Positions 1 through 7,844 of a stretch of DNA of 64,000 nt are shown piece by piece; the first letter of the stretch is position 1, and the number at the start of each line of letters is the position of its first letter. The stretch is taken from contig NZ_JBHYGG010000079.1 of NCBI RefSeq assembly GCF_051859125.1, positions 11,730 to 75,729 of the forward strand, read 5' to 3'. This stretch comes from Gemmata sp051859125. GTDB taxonomy: Bacteria > Planctomycetota > Planctomycetia > Gemmatales > Gemmataceae. The notes beneath the pieces were generated by a model. The model was not told the DNA's origin. It saw nothing but the letters and a program-made list of their open reading frames with translations, and made no database searches. Made by a program: the position numbers and the translations under genes.

Positions 1-291
1 GCCGCGGCCGGCGGCGTCCCACGCGAGGATCACGCTCGAGGTGGCGGGGTTCAGGCCGGCCACCTTCGTGAGCCACACGACCCCCGCCTCGTGGTTGAGG
101 TGCCGGGTGTTCGGGTGGTTCCAGGCGATGTGGGACGCGAGGCACCCCATCGGCATGGCCCGCGTGAACGACCCGTGGATCAACAACGGGCTGCTCTTCT
201 CCAACAGGTCCACGAGTCGGGTCAGCCCCTCGCACGTGATGTGCGGGAGCCACGCGTGCCGGAACTCGGTGACGGGGTCGGCGGAGAGCAT
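1..291 (-). CDS. Conserved hypothetical protein, 3' end outside window
   Basis: The reading frame runs off the left edge of the window, so only the first 97 codons are seen. The protein begins MLSADPVTEFRHAWLPHITC and has no signal peptide or membrane segment. It is rich in Trp and His (for example AWNHPNTRHLNHEAG) and looks soluble. The ATG start is well supported because GAGGAG lies 5 bases upstream on the minus strand. I do not recognise the family and give no function. Codon use matches the neighbours, which supports it being a real gene. Confidence 0.6.
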   Translation of the reverse strand, partial: MLSADPVTEFRHAWLPHITCEGLTRLVDLLEKSSPLLIHGSFTRAMPMGCLASHIAWNHPNTRHLNHEAGVVWLTKVAGLNPATSSVILAWDAAGRG

Positions 292-638
292 GGGCACTCC
301 TCACACGGCGAACGGCAGGGCCGGACTCGCCCGGTAGGGCCACGGAATAGTTCGTCAATCTGGCGAATGTCGGCCGCGATGAGGGGTCAGTCGCGGCGCG
401 GGAACCGGAACGCAGGTGGTGTTACAACCGCCCGATCGGTGGCGGCGGCCCGGTTTGACGTGGGCATCATAGAAAGGGGCCAAAAGGGGTGTCAAGGTGC
501 CGGCGGGCGGCCGAAACTCGTCCCCGCGTCGCAGCGTCGGGGCCGGTTTCTGGACACCGCGCCCCGGTAAGCAGTTACGACCGACCCCCCGTCCGGATGT
601 GGGCGAAAAAAAATCCCGGGCCGCAGCGAAATAACTTA
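292..638. other. Intergenic stretch, no gene recognised
   Basis: This stretch lies upstream of the partial minus-strand gene and should contain its promoter. Composition turns from GC-rich to AT-rich towards the right end (around 600-720), which is unusual here. Short open frames on the plus strand have no ribosome-binding site and no protein-like composition, so I treat them as chance frames. No repeat or RNA gene was seen. Confidence 0.4.
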
Positions 639-719
639 ATGTTTACCTTGTTGATAATCTTTGTCGTAATAATTATCGTAAGTGGCTTCGGTGTGTCGCG
701 TATTCACGGAAAACACTAG
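639..719 (+). CDS. Possible 26-residue membrane peptide
   Basis: A short ATG frame encodes 26 residues: a strongly hydrophobic stretch (MFTLLIIFVVIIIVSGFG) followed by a basic tail ending RIHGKH. That composition, one transmembrane helix plus a positive C-terminus, is typical of small membrane peptides. The DNA is AT-rich, unlike everything around it, so it could be foreign or could instead be an AT-rich promoter that happens to be open. No ribosome-binding site is visible upstream. Its function is unknown. Confidence 0.25.
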   Translation: MFTLLIIFVVIIIVSGFGVSRIHGKH

Positions 720-768
720 AAATGTCAGAGGAAAGTGCGGCCCCGTGCCGCGCCCGCTCCCGGGGAAC

Positions 769-811
769 AGTGACAACGGGCTGTCACTGGCAGTGACAGC
801 CCGTTGTCACT
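769..811. terminator. Perfect 20-bp inverted repeat with 3-base loop
   Basis: The arms at 769-788 and 792-811 are exact reverse complements, separated by GGC. The structure lies 27 bases past the stop codon of the minus-strand ferredoxin gene and beyond the small plus-strand frame, so it could end transcription from either side. There is no T-run, so it is not a classical intrinsic terminator; it may instead stabilise a 3' end. Confidence 0.5.
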
Positions 812-837
812 CGCTCGGCTCACCACCCCTTCGGGGC

Positions 838-1128
838 TCACCCCGCGCCGCGCCCGACCTTCTCCGTGACGTGCGCACCGGGCACCTTCTTGAGGGCCCG
901 CACGCGCTCGGCGTTGAGCGGCACGAAGTGCCGCCACCGCTCGGGCACGCTGTCCTCGATGAAGATCGCGCTCACGGGGCACTCGGCCGTGCACGCGCCG
1001 CAGTCGATGCAGTCGCCGGGGTCGATGTAGAGCTGGTCGGCGTCGCCGTAGAAGCACTCGCACGGGCACACCGCGACGCAGTCGGTGTACTTGCACCCGC
1101 GGCACGGCTCGGTCACGACGTGGGCCAT
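838..1128 (-). CDS. fdxA: 7Fe ferredoxin ([3Fe-4S][4Fe-4S])
   Basis: Small electron carrier of 96 residues. Nine of its cysteines line up with Azotobacter ferredoxin I: C9, C12, C17 and C21 in CRGCKYTDCVAVCP, C25, then C40, C43, C46 and C50 in CIDCGACTAECP. By that family's chemistry C9, C17 and C50 would hold a [3Fe-4S] cluster and C21, C40, C43 and C46 a [4Fe-4S] cluster. The C-terminal part (ERWRHFVPLNAERV) also matches the family. I chose the ATG just before AHVVTEPC because GGAGG precedes it by about 8 bases and the longer frame adds 16 unrelated residues. It stands alone, so its redox partner cannot be told. A perfect hairpin follows the stop codon. Confidence 0.93.
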   Translation of the reverse strand: MAHVVTEPCRGCKYTDCVAVCPCECFYGDADQLYIDPGDCIDCGACTAECPVSAIFIEDSVPERWRHFVPLNAERVRALKKVPGAHVTEKVGRGAG

Positions 1129-1260
1129 TGCAGGAACCTCCGGTTGTGAGTGTGGAACCGGTGGCCCCCAAGGCACGCGCCGTGCCGGTGAAAAACGCCT
1201 GGAAATGAAGGCCCGGAGCGGGGGAGCGGCGACGAAATGTGGTCGGGTGACGCGCGGCGG

Positions 1261-2202
1261 TCACTGCCAGGAGGCCGCGTCCTTGCTGAGGCCGTGCTTC
1301 CGCATCTTGCCGTAGAGGGTGGTCGGCCGGAGCCCGAGCCGCTGCGCCGCACCGCCCGGCCCGTAGACGCGCCCGCCCGCCGCCCGGAGCGCGTCGAGGA
1401 TGCGGGCCTTCTCCTCGGCCGCCCACGTTCGGCCCGTCGCGACGGGGCTCCCGCCGAGCCACTCTTGCGGCACCGCCACTTCCGGCCCGGTGGAGAGGAT
1501 CACGGCCCGCTCGATCACGTTGCGGAGCTCGCGGACGTTCCCCGGCCAAGTATGCGCGGCCAGGAGCCGCAGCGTAGTGATCGAAAGCTCGCGGGCCGGG
1601 CGGTCGTGTGCTCCCGCGAACTCGCGCAGAAACTGGGCCGCCAGTTCGGCGACGTCGCCGGCGCGCTCGCGGAGCGGCGGCACGCGGACCGGGAAGACGT
1701 TCAGGCGGTAGAAGAGGTCGGCCCGGAACCGCCCCCTCGCGACGTCGGCGGCAAGGTCGCGGTTCGTGGCGGCCACCACGCGGACGTTCACCGGGACCGG
1801 GTCGCCGCCGACCGGCTCGACGACCCGCTCTTGCAGCACGCGGAGGAGCAGGGGCTGGAGGTCGGGCGGGAGTTCGCCGACCTCGTCCAGAAAGAGGGTG
1901 CCGCCGTGCGCGGCCTCGAACTTCCCGCGGCGGGCCTTGAGCGCCCCGGTGAACGCACCGGCCGCGTGGCCGAAGAGTTCGCTCGCCGCCAGCCCCGGGA
2001 CGAACGCCCCGCAGTTCGCGGCGACGAACGCACCGCCGGCGCGGCGGCTCGCGGCGTGGACGGCCCGCGCGACGAGTTCCTTGCCGGTGCCGGTCTCGCC
2101 GTGGACGAGCACGGTGGCGTCGGTGGGGCCGACCCGTGCGACGGCGGAGCGCACGGCCCCGATCGCGGGGCCGGACCCGAGCAACGACTCGGCGGGCGGC
2201 AT
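1261..2202 (-). CDS. Sigma-54-dependent transcriptional activator, no sensor domain
   Basis: The protein (313 residues) is an AAA+ activator that would drive open-complex formation by sigma-54 RNA polymerase. Walker A is GETGTGKE (residues 35-42), the sigma-54 contact loop GAFTGA is intact (82-87), Walker B is in GGTLFLDEVGEL, and there is a clear TNRDL sensor region. The C-terminus (GGAAQRLGLRPTTLYGKMRK) is a Fis-type helix-turn-helix. There is no receiver, GAF or PAS domain in front, only about 10 residues, so activity must be controlled by abundance or by another protein. The ATG at the start of MPPAESLLGSGPAIG fits the family's domain start. It lies 32 bases after the zinc-ribbon gene on the same strand and may be cotranscribed with it. 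Confidence 0.88.
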   Translation of the reverse strand: MPPAESLLGSGPAIGAVRSAVARVGPTDATVLVHGETGTGKELVARAVHAASRRAGGAFVAANCGAFVPGLAASELFGHAAGAFTGALKARRGKFEAAHGGTLFLDEVGELPPDLQPLLLRVLQERVVEPVGGDPVPVNVRVVAATNRDLAADVARGRFRADLFYRLNVFPVRVPPLRERAGDVAELAAQFLREFAGAHDRPARELSITTLRLLAAHTWPGNVRELRNVIERAVILSTGPEVAVPQEWLGGSPVATGRTWAAEEKARILDALRAAGGRVYGPGGAAQRLGLRPTTLYGKMRKHGLSKDAASWQ

Positions 2203-2234
2203 CGGGGTCTGCTCCTGGCGTGCGTGCGGGTCGC

Positions 2235-3758
2235 TCAGTTCTCGCGGAGCGACTTCACGATCTGCACGAACTTGGTGTCGAACGCGGCCCGGTCGCTCCA
2301 CCGGCACTTGGCGACGACCGCCACGGTCTTGGCCCCGACCTTGATGGCCGAGATGGCGTACAACCAGGCGTGCTGGCGGTCGAGGCTGTTCTCGCTCTTG
2401 AGCAGGACGAACTCGGCGCTGCCGTCGACCGTGTTGGGCGTCGGGTCGCCCTCCAGCGAGCCGGCGTGGTCGACGAACGTGTTCTTCCCGCGGACGTCGG
2501 GCATCAGGTTCGCCTGGGCCTCGACGTAGGCCCGGGCGTCGGCCAGCGGGCTCCCGCCCCCGTCGAGGAGCAGGACGACCAGTTCCGCCTCGTCGTTGAT
2601 CTCCTTCTTGCGGTTCTTCTTGGTGACGAGGTACTTGTCGGCCTTGGGGTCCTCGTCCTTGATCCGCCGCTCGTCGGCCACCTCCTCCCACATCCCCTCG
2701 GCGTCGAGGATCGTGTACGGGACCTCGGTGTTCTTGAACGGCACCACCGGGGACTGCTTCTCCTTCCAGTCCTTGCGGAGTTCGAGGAGGGTGCAGCGCC
2801 GCCGGGCCTCGGCGAACATGGCCTTCTGCTCCTCGTAGATGTCGCCCGCCCCGGTCCACGAGACGAACCAGTAGCCCACCCCCTTGTGCCCGAACGCGCG
2901 GGCGTCGCCCTCGACCTTGCCGCCGCCCTTCAGGACGCCCTCGAACTTGTACCCGCGGCACTCCTGGCCCATCCAGGTCTTGTCGCCCCCCGTCAGGTCG
3001 TACTGCTTGCGGGTGTCCCGCTCCAGGATCTTGTCGAGTGCCTGGTTCAACACGGCATCGAGGTCGCTCGGCCGCGGGGAGGTGTTGGGGTAGTCCCGCG
3101 CGCCGATGGCGATGTACGCCTCGGGGTCCTCGCGGCGAAACACGTGGATGTAGGGGGCGGTGAGTTTGGTCCGCATGTCCTCGTCGCGGGTCCACGGCTT
3201 GGGCGGCGGCTCCAGGGAGAAGTTCTTCTCCTTGTCCTTGAGGACCACGCTCCCGGAGCCGTAGCCCGACGGGTTGCGGTGCGTGACCTTGTACCAGATC
3301 GCGACGCCGGCGGAACAGAGCGAGACGATGCCGACGCCGATTAGCAGGTACGTCTGGAGCTTCGAGGAGCGGACCGGGAGCCGCGGCCCCTCCTCGCCGT
3401 CGGCCCGGGCGGTCTCCGGGGTCATGTCGCCGAAGGTCGGGTTGAGCGGCTTCTGCGGGGCGCGGTTGGCCTGGGCGTAGGCCGGCGCGGGCGGTGCCCC
3501 GTGCGGCGGGTAGCCGGGCTGGGGGGCGGGCGGGTACCCGGGGGGCGCGCCGTACCCCGGGGCGGTGCCGGGGTAGCCGCCGAAGGTCGCCGTGGGGGCC
3601 GACCCATAGGGGCCGGGGGGCGGGGCCGCGGCGGCCGGGGTGCCGAGGGTGAACCGCATCCCGCACCGCGGGCACGCCAGGACGACCCCCGGGGGGACCG
3701 ACGACGGGTCGAACAGGTACGGGCAGCTCGGGTTCGGGCACTTCAGCGCGGTGGACAT
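2235..3758 (-). CDS. Zinc-ribbon membrane protein of unknown function
   Basis: The protein has 507 residues. An N-terminal zinc ribbon (C7, C12, C29, C32; CPNPSC...CPRCGMRF) resembles the MJ0042-type finger seen in planctomycete and myxobacterial proteins. A Pro/Gly/Tyr/Ala-rich low-complexity stretch follows (about 45-110), then one transmembrane helix (LLIGVGIVSLCSAGVAIWY, near 140-158), and then a roughly 350-residue globular domain on the far side of the membrane that I do not recognise. The start is set by GGGGGA upstream of the ATG and by the finger beginning at once. A -10-like TATGAT is present on this strand about 65 bases upstream. A role in sensing or stress has been guessed for such proteins, but nothing here proves one. 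Confidence 0.75.
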   Translation of the reverse strand: MSTALKCPNPSCPYLFDPSSVPPGVVLACPRCGMRFTLGTPAAAAPPPGPYGSAPTATFGGYPGTAPGYGAPPGYPPAPQPGYPPHGAPPAPAYAQANRAPQKPLNPTFGDMTPETARADGEEGPRLPVRSSKLQTYLLIGVGIVSLCSAGVAIWYKVTHRNPSGYGSGSVVLKDKEKNFSLEPPPKPWTRDEDMRTKLTAPYIHVFRREDPEAYIAIGARDYPNTSPRPSDLDAVLNQALDKILERDTRKQYDLTGGDKTWMGQECRGYKFEGVLKGGGKVEGDARAFGHKGVGYWFVSWTGAGDIYEEQKAMFAEARRRCTLLELRKDWKEKQSPVVPFKNTEVPYTILDAEGMWEEVADERRIKDEDPKADKYLVTKKNRKKEINDEAELVVLLLDGGGSPLADARAYVEAQANLMPDVRGKNTFVDHAGSLEGDPTPNTVDGSAEFVLLKSENSLDRQHAWLYAISAIKVGAKTVAVVAKCRWSDRAAFDTKFVQIVKSLREN

Positions 3759-3822
3759 GATTCCCCCGGTCACTCCGGATCGGTTCGGCAGGGCGCGCGG
3801 GCTGCTGGCTCGGTCCAGCACA

Positions 3823-5103
3823 TCATACCGGATCGGGCGGGGCAATGGGGAGTGCCAACTTCGGTTCCGACTTCGCCACCTTCGGCGGGTCCGGGGCGAC
3901 CGGGAGGAACGCGAGCGGGGCCGCGGCGCGCGGGTTCTCCACGCGGATCGCGGTCTCGCCGTTGAGGATCCGTTGGAGCTCGCTGAGGACGGCCGTTTCC
4001 CGCCACCCGCGGGTCAGGGGCACGTCGGGCACCGGCTCGCCGAACACGCGGCTCCGGACCACCGCCCGCAGGTCCGACCCCGAGGCCACGAGGTTCGCCG
4101 CGAGCTTGTTCCGCGTGCACCAGTCGTTCAGGACGACCCCGAGCAGGCTCCCGAGGAGCGTGACGTGGGGCGGGTCGTTGTCGCGGAGTTCGGGCTCCGG
4201 GCAGTCCTCCAGCGGCAGCTCCCGCGCCCGCCGGACGGCCTCCAGGATCCGCTCGGTTTCCTTCTGCGGCATCCCGCGGTACGACGACAGGTCCTCGGTC
4301 CGCGTCGGGCCGCGCTTGGCGATCTCGGCGAGGATGTCGTCGCGGAGGAGCTGCCGGGGGGGCCGGTTCACCCGCTCGGCGAACTGCTCGCGCCACCCGA
4401 ACACCTCGCGGGCCACGGCCAGCCCGCGGCGGTCGAGGCCGCCGATCCCCTTGACCTTCCGCCACTTCTCGGCCGCGGTCTCCTCGTCGCCGATGGCCCG
4501 GCGGACGCTCGTGGCGAACTCCTCGGTCGCCCAGTCGAGCCGCTTCAGCCGCTTGAGCTTGTCGGTGAGCTTCTTCCAGGCCGGCAGCAGGAACCGCACG
4601 TCGTCGAAGGCGTACCGCACCTGGGCCGGGTGCAGCGGCCGCCGCCGCCAGTCCGTGAGCGTCTCGCCCTTGGTCATCCGCTGGCCGAGGACGTCGCTGA
4701 CCAGCCCGGCGTACCCGATCGGGTACGTCATGCCGACGAGCCCCGCGGCGATCTGCACGTCGAACACGTCGGCCGGCGGCTTCCCGGCCTTGAAGAAGCA
4801 CATGCGGACGTCTTCGCGGCCCGCGTGCAGCACCGTCTTCCGCTTCGGGTCGAGGAGCAGGTTCCAGAACTCGTCGAGCGGGCCGACGCCGAACGGGTCG
4901 ATGACGAACAGGTGCTCGGCGGTCGAGACCTGCACGAGGCACAGCTCGGGCCGGTAGGCGTCCTCGCCGACGAACTCGGTGTCGAACCCGACGACCGGGG
5001 CGGCCGCGAGGTGCTCCAGGCACGCCGGGAGCTGGGCCGGGTCCGAGACGAAGTGCTCCGGGAGGTCCGGGAGCTGCGTGGGTTTGACGTATCGGCGGCG
5101 CAT
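3823..5103 (-). CDS. rnd: Ribonuclease D
   Basis: 3'-5' exoribonuclease of the DEDD family, 426 residues, acting in tRNA and small RNA 3' trimming in well-studied bacteria. Exo I is FDTEF with D41 and E43. Exo II is in DVFDVQIAAGLVG, and Exo III is YAFDDVRFLLPAWKKL (the Tyr-x3-Asp form). The family's YPIGYAGL and TDWRRRPL signatures are also present. An HRDC-like helical domain follows (about 210-290), and the C-terminal Pro/Ala-rich tail is longer than in E. coli RNase D. The gene starts 35 bases after the glycosyltransferase stop codon, so the two may share a transcript. Confidence 0.92.
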   Translation of the reverse strand: MRRRYVKPTQLPDLPEHFVSDPAQLPACLEHLAAAPVVGFDTEFVGEDAYRPELCLVQVSTAEHLFVIDPFGVGPLDEFWNLLLDPKRKTVLHAGREDVRMCFFKAGKPPADVFDVQIAAGLVGMTYPIGYAGLVSDVLGQRMTKGETLTDWRRRPLHPAQVRYAFDDVRFLLPAWKKLTDKLKRLKRLDWATEEFATSVRRAIGDEETAAEKWRKVKGIGGLDRRGLAVAREVFGWREQFAERVNRPPRQLLRDDILAEIAKRGPTRTEDLSSYRGMPQKETERILEAVRRARELPLEDCPEPELRDNDPPHVTLLGSLLGVVLNDWCTRNKLAANLVASGSDLRAVVRSRVFGEPVPDVPLTRGWRETAVLSELQRILNGETAIRVENPRAAAPLAFLPVAPDPPKVAKSEPKLALPIAPPDPV

Positions 5104-5138
5104 GGGGCACGGCTGCGGGGGTTGGCGAAGCAATCGTT

Positions 5139-6641
5139 CTATCGGGCTGGGCCGCCGGTGCACGGGGCCGCCCGGCCCGCGACCTCGCCGCGGCGGTGCC
5201 GGCCCAGCCCGACGCCGCGCTCGGAACAGTCCACCAGCCAGCACACGGTGCAGTTCCACCCGCGGACCTGCATGACGAAGCTGGTCGCGGCCCGGGTCCG
5301 CCCGAACCCGGGCAGTTCGGCGACCCCCGGCTGAGGGGCCGCGGCCTCCAGGAACACGACCGACCGGTCCGGGTCGCCCGGCGGCGTCGGCTGCTCCGTG
5401 AAGTGGCTCGGGCGGGTCGCGCCGGGGATCTGGCGGGCGTCGACCCCGTGCCACCGCAGCAGCGCGACCCACTGGTAACTGGCGGCGTGGACCGGCCCAG
5501 TGTAACCGGCGGCCCGCAGGTCGTCCGCAACTTCGCGCGCGATTTCCACCTTTGCGACCTGTCGGGCCGGCCGGTCGGCCGCCGGCGGCACCACCGGCAG
5601 CGGCTCGATCACGTGGGCGGCCAGGAACGCGGTCGCCCCGACCGGCAGCGCGAACCCGGCCCGCACGCCCCACCGCCACCACGCCGATTCCTTCACCCGG
5701 TCGTACCACACCGCGGCGAGCGGCCAGCACGCGAGGTAGCACGGGAACGCCCAGTTCCCCTCGAGGTGCCCGCGGGTCGCCTTGAACAGGAAGAACGCGA
5801 ACGGGAGCACGAACAGGCACGCCAGCGGCCGCAACCGCGGGTCGGCGAGGAGTTCGCGGTGGTTCCGCAGCGCCCACACGAACACCACGAACGGCACCGT
5901 TCCGAGCAGGAGAGCCTGGCACCCGACGAACTCGGCGAACTTCGCCACCCCCGGCTCGGGGCTGCTCATCGAGTGGCCCCACTGGTAGAGCAGGGGGGCG
6001 AAGCCGCGCTGGACGTTGTAAACGAGGATCGGCGACGCCGTGAGGAGCGCGACCGCGGCGTGCAGCGCGTACCCCGCGAACCACCGCCGCGGGCTCCCGG
6101 CGGCGAGGAAGCTCACGGTGCCCGCGAGCGCGGCGAGGCCCGTCGTGTACTTGCCGAGCACCCCGCACCCGAGGACGAACCCGCCCAGGGCCCACCACCT
6201 CAGGGAAAGCCTTGGGGTCGCGACCGCTGCGCTCGGGGTGAGCCGCTCGTGCGTCTTCACGAGCCACGCGAGGTATAGCGCCCAGAACATCAGCAGCGGC
6301 GTGTCGGGCGTCACCATCACGGCCGTGAACGTGAGCATCGGCGAGAGCAGCACGAGCGGCAGCAGGTTCCGCGGCCGCGACAGCCAGCCGATGACGAGCA
6401 CCACGACCCATGAACTCAGGACCGCCGGGAGGCGGATCGCCAGCACGCTGTGCCCGAACACCTCGGTCGCCGCCCGGATCATGTACGCGACCATCGCCGG
6501 GTGGTCGTAGTAGCTCCACTGGAGGTCGCGGGACCAGCACCAGTAGTAGAACTCGTCGTCGAACGGCGGGACGACCGCCGCGAGGACGAGGTACGCCGGT
6601 ACGAGGCAGAGCGACCACAGCGCGAATCGGGGGAAGCTCAC
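5139..6641 (-). CDS. GT-C fold glycosyltransferase (PMT/ArnT-like, family 39)
   Basis: Integral membrane protein of 500 residues with about ten hydrophobic helices. The first outer loop carries FDDEFYYW (D28, D29, E30), the acidic catalytic motif of polyprenyl-phosphate-sugar transferases related to ArnT and protein mannosyltransferases. A second family feature is YDHPAMVAY shortly after. Such enzymes move a sugar from an undecaprenyl carrier to lipid or protein on the outer face of the inner membrane; donor and acceptor cannot be read from sequence. The tail after about residue 350 is soluble. The last 15 or so residues, rich in Arg and Gly, look unconserved. RNase D follows on the same strand. 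Confidence 0.82.
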   Translation of the reverse strand: MSFPRFALWSLCLVPAYLVLAAVVPPFDDEFYYWCWSRDLQWSYYDHPAMVAYMIRAATEVFGHSVLAIRLPAVLSSWVVVLVIGWLSRPRNLLPLVLLSPMLTFTAVMVTPDTPLLMFWALYLAWLVKTHERLTPSAAVATPRLSLRWWALGGFVLGCGVLGKYTTGLAALAGTVSFLAAGSPRRWFAGYALHAAVALLTASPILVYNVQRGFAPLLYQWGHSMSSPEPGVAKFAEFVGCQALLLGTVPFVVFVWALRNHRELLADPRLRPLACLFVLPFAFFLFKATRGHLEGNWAFPCYLACWPLAAVWYDRVKESAWWRWGVRAGFALPVGATAFLAAHVIEPLPVVPPAADRPARQVAKVEIAREVADDLRAAGYTGPVHAASYQWVALLRWHGVDARQIPGATRPSHFTEQPTPPGDPDRSVVFLEAAAPQPGVAELPGFGRTRAATSFVMQVRGWNCTVCWLVDCSERGVGLGRHRRGEVAGRAAPCTGGPAR

Positions 6642-6760
6642 GGGCGGGGGCTCCGGGGCGGATGGGCAAGCCGCGGCGGTATACCCGGCCGCCCCGGTCG
6701 CCGCGAGGCCGATTTTCCCTCTACAATTCCCCCGGTGCCCGACCCGCGGGAGGTGACAAC

Positions 6761-7024
6761 GTGCTCGACGAGTACCTGGAATCGAAGGTCGTGGTCGACC
6801 TCGTCAGCCCCTACGTCTGCCTCGGCAAGCTGACGCGGTACGACGAGCACTACCTGGAGCTGAAGAACGCCGACTTCCACGACCTGCGGGACACCGACAC
6901 GACGCGGGAGTTGTACGTCGCCGAGTCGGTCGCGACCGGCATCAAGCGGAACCGCAAGCGCGTCCTGATCCGCCGCACGGAGGTCGTGGCGATCTCGAAG
7001 ATCGAGGACGTGGTGGACGAGTGA
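6761..7024 (+). CDS. Small Sm-fold-like conserved hypothetical protein
   Basis: 87 residues from a GTG start, with GGGAGG 7 bases upstream; this excludes the longer open frame to the left. The sequence (VLDEYLESKVVVDLVSPYVC, then GKLTRYDEHYLELKNADFHD) alternates short beta-strand-like segments, with a bend after the first half that recalls Sm/LSm or Hfq-like barrels. That resemblance is only by eye. The charged middle (IKRNRKRVLIRRTE) could bind nucleic acid. The next tiny gene overlaps its stop codon by 4 bases, so the two are translated together. A TACAAT about 34 bases upstream is a possible -10 box. Confidence 0.65.
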   Translation: MLDEYLESKVVVDLVSPYVCLGKLTRYDEHYLELKNADFHDLRDTDTTRELYVAESVATGIKRNRKRVLIRRTEVVAISKIEDVVDE

Positions 7025-7200
7025 GAGAAGGGGAACCAACCGGCACCGACGGGAGCCCCCCGGACCCGGCGTTTGTTGAGGACGGACCGCCGGGCTGTGC
7101 GTGCTGCTTTTGGGCGTTCCTGATTCTGGGTGTGTGGCTCACGGTCCTGGTGTGCCGGGCATTCGTCGCCGAGCAGCGCAAGACGTTGAGCGAGGACTAA
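7021..7200 (+). CDS. Small single-pass membrane protein
   Basis: A 59-residue frame starting at a GTG whose last two bases are part of the previous gene's stop codon (GTGA overlap). That arrangement is the signature of translational coupling and the main reason I call it a gene. The first 24 residues are acidic and Pro-rich. Next comes GCACCFWAFLILGVWLTVLV, a transmembrane helix with three cysteines at its start, then a short charged tail ending RKTLSED. I do not recognise it. Together with the Sm-like partner it forms a two-gene unit that ends just before the convergent MarR gene. Confidence 0.55.
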   Translation: MREGEPTGTDGSPPDPAFVEDGPPGCACCFWAFLILGVWLTVLVCRAFVAEQRKTLSED

Positions 7201-7208
7201 TCCCAACC

Positions 7209-7721
7209 TCAAGCGCCCGGCTCCTCCAGCGAGGCGAGCCACTTTCGCAGTAGCACCTCCAGCGTCTCCAGTTCCGATGGCGGCAGCTTCGGGAGCGACC
7301 CCTTCGCCTCGTCGAAGCGGGTCACGGTCGCGGTGTCGATGAGCCGCTTCCCCTTTGCGGTCAGCTCGATGACGACCTTGCGGCGGTCGTCGGCGTCCGG
7401 GCCGCGGGTGATGAGCGCCGCCTCTTCGAGCTTGTCGAGCCGCGCCGTCATCCCGCCGCTCGAGAGCATCACGCTGCCGAGCAACTCGCTCGGCGTCAGC
7501 CGGCCCTTCGGCCCGTGCCGGCGGAGCGTCGCTAGGATGTCGAACTGGCCGAGGGTCAGGCCGTGCCTGTCGAGCGCCGCGCCGACGCTCTGCTCCAGGT
7601 GCCGGGCGAGTACGATCACCCGGCCGACGACCGCGAGCGGGGTCGGGTCGAGGTCGGGGCGGGTCTCCTGCCACGCGGCGAGGAGGTCGTCGATCACGTC
7701 GCGGGCGTCGGTCGTGTTCAT
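7209..7721 (-). CDS. MarR-family transcriptional regulator
   Basis: 170 residues. The winged helix is clear: LTLGQFDILATLRRHGPKGR, then LTPSELLGSVMLSSGGMTAR as the helix-turn-helix, and RGPDADDRRKVVIELTAKGK as the wing with the family's DRR motif. Flanking helices form the dimer region. MarR proteins bind palindromes as dimers and release them on binding a small ligand or on oxidation. The ATG has no ribosome-binding site; a -10-like TAAACT ends 7 bases before it, so the mRNA may be leaderless. The ketol-acid reductoisomerase gene is divergent, and a perfect palindrome lies between the two, which suggests autorepression and control of that gene. Confidence 0.9.
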   Translation of the reverse strand: MNTTDARDVIDDLLAAWQETRPDLDPTPLAVVGRVIVLARHLEQSVGAALDRHGLTLGQFDILATLRRHGPKGRLTPSELLGSVMLSSGGMTARLDKLEEAALITRGPDADDRRKVVIELTAKGKRLIDTATVTRFDEAKGSLPKLPPSELETLEVLLRKWLASLEEPGA

Positions 7722-7728
7722 GTCGGAA

Positions 7729-7790
7729 AGTTTAAAGAGGAGTATCTCGCTGTCAAGATTCTTGACGCCGAGTGATCTCACGATTAGATT
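7729..7790. promoter_or_regulatory. MarR operator inside back-to-back promoters
   Basis: The palindrome GTCAAGATTCTTGAC occupies 7752-7766 (7-bp arms around one T). On the minus strand its left arm belongs to TTGACA (7751-7756), a perfect -35 box, with TAAACT 16 bases on (7729-7734) ahead of the MarR start. On the plus strand its right arm belongs to TTGACG (7762-7767), with TAGATT 17 bases on (7785-7790) ahead of the reductoisomerase. One bound dimer would cover both -35 boxes. This is inferred from sequence spacing alone. Confidence 0.6.
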
Positions 7791-7844
7791 CACACCACGC
7801 AGTTTCTCGCGGCCCGCCGGGGCCGCGTCTCCAGTGAGGGCGAC

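Noticed and set aside
725..1549. Open frame overlapping the ferredoxin gene in another frame
   Set aside because: It covers the ferredoxin coding region and has a low-complexity Arg-rich product; the ferredoxin is certain.
1261..3741. One 826-codon frame joining the sigma-54 activator with upstream sequence
   Set aside because: The upstream part is a shadow of the zinc-ribbon gene in another frame; the activator begins at its own ATG just before the AAA+ domain.
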